Part shown: positions 56,916 through 64,000 of the stretch, in pieces
Layout: every line of letters starts with the position of its first letter
How positions within the stretch are numbered: position 1 is the stretch's first letter
From: Artemisia argyi
Lineage: Eukaryota > Streptophyta > Magnoliopsida > Asterales > Asteraceae
Length of the DNA: 64,000 nt
Direction: 5' to 3'
NCBI GenBank assembly: GCA_030686995.1
Contig: CM060708.1
Span: forward strand, 183,213,115 to 183,277,114
Position numbers and translations under genes: made by a program
The notes under the pieces: model-generated
What the model was told of the DNA's origin: nothing
The model's input: the letters and a program-made list of their open reading frames with translations, nothing else
The model's database searches: none

Positions 56916-59165
56916 GGGTAGAGTCAGGCTCGTGACTCGAACAAAAACAAGCGCTTCTTGGGAGGCAACCCATGTTTTTAATTGTTTGATGTTTTTATTT
57001 TATTTGTTTGTTTGTGTCATATATGCTTAATCATAGTTGTTTAATTTTCATGTTTCGAATAATTTGTGAAAATGCTTTATTTTGTTTTTAACCTCGTCTT
57101 AATTGCATATAAAGGTATTTTACAAAAAGATAAGTTTAGGGAAATTTATATCTTGTTAAAAAGAACTAAATTCGAACATGAAAACTTCACAATTCATGAT
57201 TAGCATATATTCTATCTTGTTTGTGTGTCAATAATTGTGGATATGTTTTATGAGTTCCTATTTGTGATTCATTCCACAAGTATCCTATCCCTTTGTTGCT
57301 TTGTATTGTTTCTATTTCTAAGTCTGGAATTACATCTAGTTGTGATCTTTGTTCGGTTTGATGCTTGGGTTTTTGTGTTTGTTGATTACAGGACAAGAAG
57401 ATGATTTATATTTCTGGAGGGAAGCTTTCAACGCTCATCTTCTTGGAGGTAGATTTAACCATGTTGTCACGTTATCCACGGTGAACGAATCAGGGGAGTA
57501 TTAGTTTCTTTCATTCTTATTTATTTACTTTTGCATCTTTTATCTAGAACATTGGGGACAATGTTCGGTTTAAGTGTAGGGAGGGTATATTAGAAACTAT
57601 TACTCCACTTGGTTTTTGTTTTGTTTAATAGTGAATGTGTAATAAAACTGAGAGAAATATTTGTTAGGGCAATTTTAGCACCAAATTTAAAATTTTTTGC
57701 AACATGTAGGAGTGAAACTTTAGTCTTAATAAGCGTCTCATGGATAGGAGTTGTATGACTAGCACAAAAACCATACCACTCAAAAATTTCCACCCCAAAT
57801 ATGTGAGGTTCGCCCTTAGATCTTTAGGAAAAAGCATTCATTGTTGGTGCTTATGAGTGTACCGGTAGTATTTAGATTCTAGAACTTGTGATAGCGATGC
57901 ATCCCAAGACCGCTAGTGAGACTACATTCGTGTAGTTAGGATTTACTACATGATAAGAGGCATTAGGATAACCCTTGTTCTACACCTGTAATATAATTAC
58001 ATTGACTTCATAGGTCAAGTAATTCTCCCACACCCTTAGCGTTGTACTCATTTTTAGTACACGAAACCCCTAGTACACCCCTCTGAGCCTATCTTTTCGT
58101 TTCTAACTTTAAGCATTTTACTTAAAGGAAGAATTTGTTTACGATCCACCCCAAATGTGCAACCAAACCGCCTTAGCCTCCCTTGTATGCACTCATCTTT
58201 AGTGCATTATTGTTAATTGTTTAAACCCTTTGTTAGTTGTCTAATTGATTACATGGTTGCTAAGTCGAGTCATATCTTGTACATATTGTTTTGGGACGAT
58301 TGGGACTCATGGGTAAAGTACTATTGTAATGGAGTAATGGGGATGATGTCAATTATTACCCCCATATGTGCATTAATATTTAAAAGTACCCCAAGTGTTT
58401 TGATTATCTTGATTCGAGTCATTAGAATAGTTGATTGTAAAGTATGTAAAAGCTCAAGTGTAGGGAGGAAACGAGCTCCCCTTTGATGTATTGTTTTGGA
58501 TGGTAGAGTAAGAGTGTATGCAAAAAAAAAAAAAAAAAAAAAAATAAAAAAAAAAAAAAGAGAAAAAAAAAATAAAAAAATAGAAAAGGAAAAGAGAAAA
58601 ACATACGGGCTACCATCCGTTTCTTTTATTTATGTTTAAGTCAAATAGTGTCTTGAAAATCCAAAAAAGAGTCGTAGTTAGTTTAAGTTGAGTCGAGTCT
58701 TGGCTTAGCAACGCCTCATTGTACATGTAGTTAACTAAGACAATTGACTTGCCACCAGTAAAATATCCGTTTATCCAACAAAACCGTGTTTTCCATATCC
58801 CCTACACCTAACGTTATAACCCTTTAAAAGACCTCTTTGATAGTTTATCCTAGATGCTTACGCCAAGTGGTGGAGGTTTGATCCTTTCCCAAGCCTATGG
58901 TAATCTATTTGCTATGACAGGTAGAGAGTGATATTTCTCCATTTCCAATTATGACATATAAATTTACAACACCCGAGAGATGAGAGTATCCAAATACTTA
59001 ATGTGAGGTGCTAGTGTATAATTTCCGTGCTTGTTTTGACTAAGGTGGAACGATCATTTGTTGTAATTACTTTTATATTAGTGTTAAATAACCCCTAACT
59101 TGTATTTTGATTGGTGGAAAAGCTCATTTGCTTGAGGACAAGCAAATCCCAAGTGTAGGGATATA
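56916..59165 (+). other. 3' non-coding region of the young gypsy element
   Basis: No pol. AAGCGCTTCTTGGGAGGCAA (56949-56968) includes TTGGGAGGCAACCCA (56959-56973), a small palindromic motif I recall from Athila-type elements just after ORF1. An A-rich tract occupies about 58521-58590. The purine tract ends at 59165. Confidence 0.65.
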
Positions 59166-60688
59166 TGATGAGGCGAAAAATGATCCGTTTTTAGGGGGTC
59201 ATTTAAGCCCGAATCCGAATTTATTTGATCAAATATTGCCCTAAATCGTTCCTTTTGTGATTTTAGGTACTTGGAGAGTGAATTCTGGAAAAGAAGCCAT
59301 TTTGGACGTTTTTGGAGCATAAAAGTGAAGAAAACGGCAAAGTCTCCAAATTCTATGCTGTGAACAGTGCATGAAGGCGTCAAGAATTGCTCTTGACGGC
59401 GTCAGAGTCCCAAGAATAAAAATCCGTAGTTGGTGACGGCGTCACCAAGGCCGTCACCAGGCCGTCACGTGTAAACTTGTCAAAACTTGCGCGCGGAGTA
59501 GCTGATATTGTTTTGGTCATAACTTTTGCATACGAACTCGGATTTAGGTGATTCACAAGCCCACGCGAAGAGGACGAAGAGATCTACAATTTGGTAAAAA
59601 ATTGTTGGTTGTGACGCCGTCAAAGTTGGTCTGACGCCGTCACGACCGGGCCGGGCAGATTTCAGCCTATAAATATAACATCAAAACTTCATTATTTGTA
59701 AGCCCTAAACCCTAAAGTCGATTCCTGGGTTTAGGTGGGTGTTTTTCCAGTAACTTAGAGGGTTTCAATCACTTCATAAACATCATGTATTGGTTTGATG
59801 ATTCTATCTCAACTATGTCTTTCATTATTCTTGTTGATTGTCCTTCTTTGATTATGTTTTGTTAATTCACCTTGTGTTTACTTATGATTGTGTGAAACTT
59901 GTATATAATTGATTAGATCTTATTGATTCCTTGTTGATGTTTGTGTCTATCTTCATCAATTAGGGCGTGACACTTCAATAGATCTAATTGGTTTAGTTTA
60001 TAATCCTTGTTTCCTATTGATTCTTGTTTTGATTGAATGATTTATATGTTAGGCTTAAGAAAACTGGCAGATCTCCAAATGGTAACATGCTTGAACGTCT
60101 TAAGAAACATGAACCGAGGCGTACTAGGTCTTTATTGGTTGTATTTAATGCATGAGCCACTGTTTACAATCCCTATAGTTGTGCTGGGCATGGTGTAGGA
60201 GGAGATAAGAGCTCATAGAATTGGGGAGTTGTGTATGCCACCCCATGAATGGTATTAAGGAATACAACCCGTCAATTAAAACAAGGTTACAATTCAATAG
60301 GTAGGATTGGATAGCTAGCAAGGAGTAACATATCATAGGTAGACATGCTTCACTTATCTTGTAGAACCTTAGTTTAGTTTTCTTGTTAATTAGTTTAATT
60401 AGTAGCTTTTGGGTTAGTTGATTAGCAACTAATTCCGCCCACACTCCCAATACCCGAGATTTTTACTTGCTTTTCATAAAATATAAAAATACAAAAAAGA
60501 ATCATCCTTCACCTTTAGACCTAGTTAGATTAATTGTAATCCTAACGACACTATTCCTAGCTGAACGATCAATCCCCCGGTACTTGTCACTATACTATAC
60601 TACAACGATCAGGTACACTGCCTGGTGGGGGTTGTAAGCCTCGCGAGATCCCTCGAGAGGTAAAGCAAGGTGCGATTCCCACGCATCA
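59166..60688 (+). repeat. 3' LTR of the young gypsy element
   Basis: 1523 bp, about 4 differences from 54290-55812. ATGTG follows (60689-60693). Confidence 0.94.
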
Positions 60689-60693
60689 ATGTG

Positions 60694-60991
60694 GCTATGG
60701 GTTGTGTGTGCTGTGGTCATAATCGTTATCAGGAAACTGCTCATAGACAAGCGTGTTTCCTGATTGACAATCAGAACTGTAGTGTGAACCACCACAGTAC
60801 TCACAACAGTAAAACTGCTGAGACTGATGGTATGGTAACTGATGGAATGAATCAGTCGTGTCATGGTAGGAATAAGGATCTTGGTTATAGACAGACCCGT
60901 TTCCTGACTCTACCATGCCACAGCTGGGGCAATTGCCACCATTATAAGGATTACCACACCAATGGCAAACCAGAAAGTGTGGATGAGACAT
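60694..60991 (-). pseudogene. Zinc-knuckle gag-like ORF, copy B, 5' part
   Basis: The ATG is at 60991-60989 and the frame begins MSHPHFLVCHWCGNPYNGG. The N-terminus has a C-x2-C...C-x2-C unit (CHWC, CPSC) followed by the first knuckle CEYCGGSHYSSDC. Interrupted at 60693 by the young gypsy element. It keeps the start codon and first Cys that copy A has lost. Confidence 0.8.
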
Positions 60992-61295
60992 AGAAAGAAT
61001 CAAATGTGTATAGAGGGGTAGGAATGAAGAATCAAATATGTGAAAGGGTAAAGGAGAATGTTTTTGGGTTTTTGGATAAACATTTTATACAAATGAGAAA
61101 AAAAATGTTTTTGTGTTTTTTGTGTTCGTTGAAAACTGAGCTTAAAATGTTTTCGGGAACGGTTTTGTTTTGATAGTAAGAAAATATGAACAAAGGATGG
61201 ATTAATGTACAATGGAACGAATTCCAAAATCACTAATCAGAAAAAACCGTTTAGATACGCACACAACCTCCCCAGCAGCGGCGCCAAAATTTGAT

Positions 61296-64000
61296 TGATG
61301 CTAAACCGTCAACCAAATTCAACCACGGATGTGGTCAAGATGGTCAAACTGCCTAGAGTCAATGCTCCGCGGAATATAGTGTTTCCCCGGGTCGTTATGT
61401 CCCGACGAGGTGTGGATTGTAAACAAACGGCTTGTGTGATCGGGTGAATCTAGACAGAAACGGGTTTGTGATTGATTACACTACTGATTTGTACAATGAA
61501 ATAACTTAAATAAGCTATATAAATAAGATGGGAAAGTTACAAAAACCAGAAACGATTAAAATCTAAAAACACGTACGTTATATTCAAATTTACGTTAACG
61601 TACGAGATAAAACGTAAAAACTGAAATCTGAAAACACCCAGGGGGTGAAAATGACTTTTTTACAAACTTAAAGGTAAAATAAAATTTTTAGAAAAAGAAA
61701 ATAAATTTTAACACTAATTAATTATTTATTATTAATTAAATACTAATTAATACTAATTATTAATATTTAAACAACTTAAATATAATACAATATTATTTAA
61801 ATACTAATTAAAAATAAGTATTTTTGTCTTTTTGTGGTTTTTCTATTAATTAATTACTAAATAATTATTAATTACCTATTTAAACTATTTTAAATTATAA
61901 AAAATACTAAATGAACAGTAAAAATTATAAGAAAATTTCTAAAATTATTTTATAACATATAAAAGCTATAAAAAATATAAAAACTAGGTTTTGCTTTATA
62001 AAAATTAATTATGCTATTTAAAACTTATTTATTGATTAATTATTAATAAAACTATTTTTAATTCTAATAAATACTAAATAATAATATAAAAATATAAGAA
62101 AATTATTAAAAGTACTTTAATATAAGAGGAAATTAATAAATATATAAAAATATAGGTTACTTAATAAAAATCTAAAAATGAAAATTAAAATTAAATTGTA
62201 TTAAATAGAAACTATCACTTACTTTTATATTGGTTTTTCTTGTTTTTTATTTTACAAAACTAATTTATACCTAAAAATAGACAACTTTTGTAAAAACAAT
62301 TATTTTATAGCTTATTATTAAGCACTGTGGAAAGCAATAAGCTCCACAGTTGACCAAGTTTGACTAAACCAAGAATTGAGCTCAAATGGACTTATGTGGG
62401 GTCCACAAGGGTAAAATCCAGTTCAACTAAGTTAAGTAAACATGTATAAGCCAAAATAAGTACTTGGGGTCCACTGGTTAAGCCAATAAGCCACAATAAG
62501 CCATCCAATTCTCACTCACCCACTGAAAATATGGGACAGAGTTCAAGGCTTGAATTAGGTGGGGTCCACAGGTCTTGGGGTCAAACCATGAGTCAAAGGA
62601 GGAACCCTACTAGGATGGGAGTTGGTAGGAACCAATGGAAAAGCTTGATGACCACTGGAGTGATCAGAAACCACCACCAAAGTGGTGGTGGTGGTCTGAT
62701 GGACTGCTGCAGCAGGGGAACTCCCTGGGCTGCAGTTGTGCTTGAGGGAGTGTGAAGCCCAATAGAAAAATCTCAAAATTGAAAGGAAGTTGGGAACTCA
62801 AAGATGAGCTAGTAGAGATCAAATAACAACAAGCTTTAAGCCCTAAAACCTTGTACAAAATTCTATAAAAATCAAGCAAGATTTGAAAAAAACTGAAATG
62901 TGCACTTTTGACTTTTGAAGAAAACTTTGCTACTTTGACTTTGGTGGATTTCTACTGAGTCTAATGGATTGAAATGGTTGTTATATGCTAATGTAAGGCT
63001 GGTTTAAACTAGATTAACAACTATGAAGCTAAATTAAGGGTTTGTGGGTCTTAAATCCCTAACAGTTAATTGTTAGGGAACTAGGAGGTGGATTTTGACT
63101 TTACACCCTAATGAACTGAGTTTGAATGACTTAACTAGTGCTAATACAACCTAAATGGACTAAAGGAATCAACAAGCAACATGTGAACACACTTATGCAC
63201 CCTGAGACAGTTTGTGCCGAACACCCCTATAACAACAGATATGGTGATTTTTGTTAAGCAATCCTACAATCTAAATCATGAACATGAATTTAAAACTTAA
63301 ACTAACATTGAGCAAGCATAAATGAGCTTAAATGAACACAGTTGAAACACATGAACAATGAATTCAAAAAGAAAAATTGAAAAGTTCTTACACTAGTTTC
63401 CAACAGAGATAAGTGACAAAGGTACCACACCACAATCTATTTGTCTCCCTGAGACATCACAACCACCATATGGTTCCAAAACAACTAGAATCCCATTCTT
63501 CTTCCTTCATTATCTTCTTTTCTTATTTTCCACCATTTTTGTGATTTTTGTTATTTTTTTTGGTAATTTGAGTTACAATTTATTCTTATATCTAACTTAC
63601 TTATAGAAACTTATACCCAAGCTAAAATAAGCCCATAGAAACAAGAATTAACAACTTACAACAATATTTAAATGAAAAAGGAATTTTCACTAAAAATTAA
63701 AGTGCAAACTGATTTTTTAAACCAACAATCCTTGAAATTCTGATTAAGTAAACTTGACAAATACTGAGAATAATGCTTACAACTGTTTTGAACTTAAAAA
63801 TTACAACTACATATGAAACTACATTTTAAACGACATAAGCTACATTAAGCTAAAACTAATACTACTCTCATTCTTCATTTTTCTTTTCTTTTATACACCC
63901 TGGTGGACTTCTCTGACTTTCCCACTTGTATCTTGGCCCTTGGATTTGTTGGATTGATCCTGACCATCAAATTGGTTTTTGGCGGGAAGATGGTCAATTT
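61296..64000 (-). repeat. Giant LTR, copy 3 (cut by the window end)
   Basis: Begins at the same boundary as 48244 and matches it with a few substitutions. About 35 bp is missing from the AT-rich block near 61805. The outer end lies beyond the window. Confidence 0.87.

Larger units (their letters stand above)
54290..60688 (+). mobile_element. Young non-autonomous gypsy element
   Basis: Two 1523-bp LTRs (54290-55812 and 59166-60688) differ at about 4 positions by eye. ATGTG is duplicated exactly on both sides. A tRNA-Asp-type primer site follows the left LTR, and CAAGTGTAGGGATATA precedes the right LTR. The 3.35-kb interior has one gag-like ORF and no protease, RT or integrase. It is the most recent insertion in the window and splits the zinc-knuckle ORF of copy B. 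Confidence 0.93.
41650..64000 (-). mobile_element. Tandem gypsy-type array: LTR-internal-LTR-internal-LTR
   Basis: Three near-identical 3.7-kb LTRs (41650-45330, 48244-51968, 61296 to past the window end) alternate with two internal regions (45331-48243 and 51969-61295). Each internal region has a tRNA-Asp-type primer site next to its right LTR and a purine tract next to its left LTR, so all read on the minus strand. Only a gag-like zinc-knuckle ORF is present; no protease, RT or integrase. The leftmost LTR has lost 31 bp at its outer end. The second internal region carries a nested gypsy element at 54290-60688. Confidence 0.88.

Noticed and set aside
58422..58616. Phe-rich minus ORF
   Set aside because: Translation of the A-rich tract at 58521-58590.
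41650..64000. Repeated units considered as a CRISPR-like or satellite array
   Set aside because: Units are 6.6 kb with primer sites, purine tracts and LTR boundaries, so they are retrotransposon copies.
1..64000. tRNA or rRNA genes
   Set aside because: Only short primer-binding sites complementary to tRNA ends were seen; no cloverleaf or rRNA segment was recognised.

Overview
The window is a plant (eudicot) intergenic block made almost entirely of nested LTR retrotransposons. No intact host gene is visible. Several broken proteins match, from memory, retroelement polyproteins that are abundant in Asteraceae predicted proteomes: the long coiled-coil gag spacer, the large ORF after pol, and the zinc-knuckle gag-like ORF of tRNA-Asp-primed gypsy elements. 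A composite-family host is therefore my best guess, but it is unproven.

Layout. (1) 43-26940: a plus-strand Copia-type element with 361-bp LTRs. It carries a broken coiled-coil gag-like ORF (1253-3372), no pol, and a broken giant ORF in the env position (19361-23610). Two insertions sit inside it: a diverged gypsy LTR (3985-5410) and a minus-strand Copia element (6347-19008) with gag, zinc-knuckle spacer, PR, IN, RT-RNase H and its own env-position ORF. All of these are inactivated by stops, frameshifts and loss of catalytic residues. (2) 26941-30600: a 5' fragment of another minus-strand Copia element (LTR 27711-29108 plus a gag piece), then low-copy-looking DNA with a probable NAC-domain gene fragment, a cysteine-rich orphan ORF, a two-copy 175-bp tandem repeat and a nested palindrome. 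(3) 30601-41615: a minus-strand, pol-less Copia element with 1.68-kb LTRs, a broken gag, an orphan ORF ending exactly at a consensus splice donor, and a Pro/Ser-rich ORF behind an LTR-like internal promoter. A 3.0-kb non-autonomous element (35049-38057) is inserted in it with a perfect target-site duplication. (4) 41650-64000+: a minus-strand gypsy-type array LTR-internal-LTR-internal-LTR with 3.7-kb LTRs and only a zinc-knuckle ORF inside. The second internal copy is split by a very young non-autonomous gypsy element (54290-60688) with near-identical 1523-bp LTRs and a perfect 5-bp target duplication.

Functionally, every autonomous core seen is dead. Copia members here would need enzymes from elsewhere, and at least four units (outer element, 30601-41615, 35049-38057, 54290-60688) are built like non-autonomous passengers. 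The most interesting signals are non-coding: hairpins beside the TATA box in two unrelated LTR families, palindromic TGACGSCGTCA clusters upstream of gypsy TATA boxes, sequence-different hairpin arrays upstream of Copia TATA boxes, two adjacent hairpins with the same loop and compensating stems, and an env-position ORF architecture shared by two different Copia elements. All divergence figures are counts by eye.
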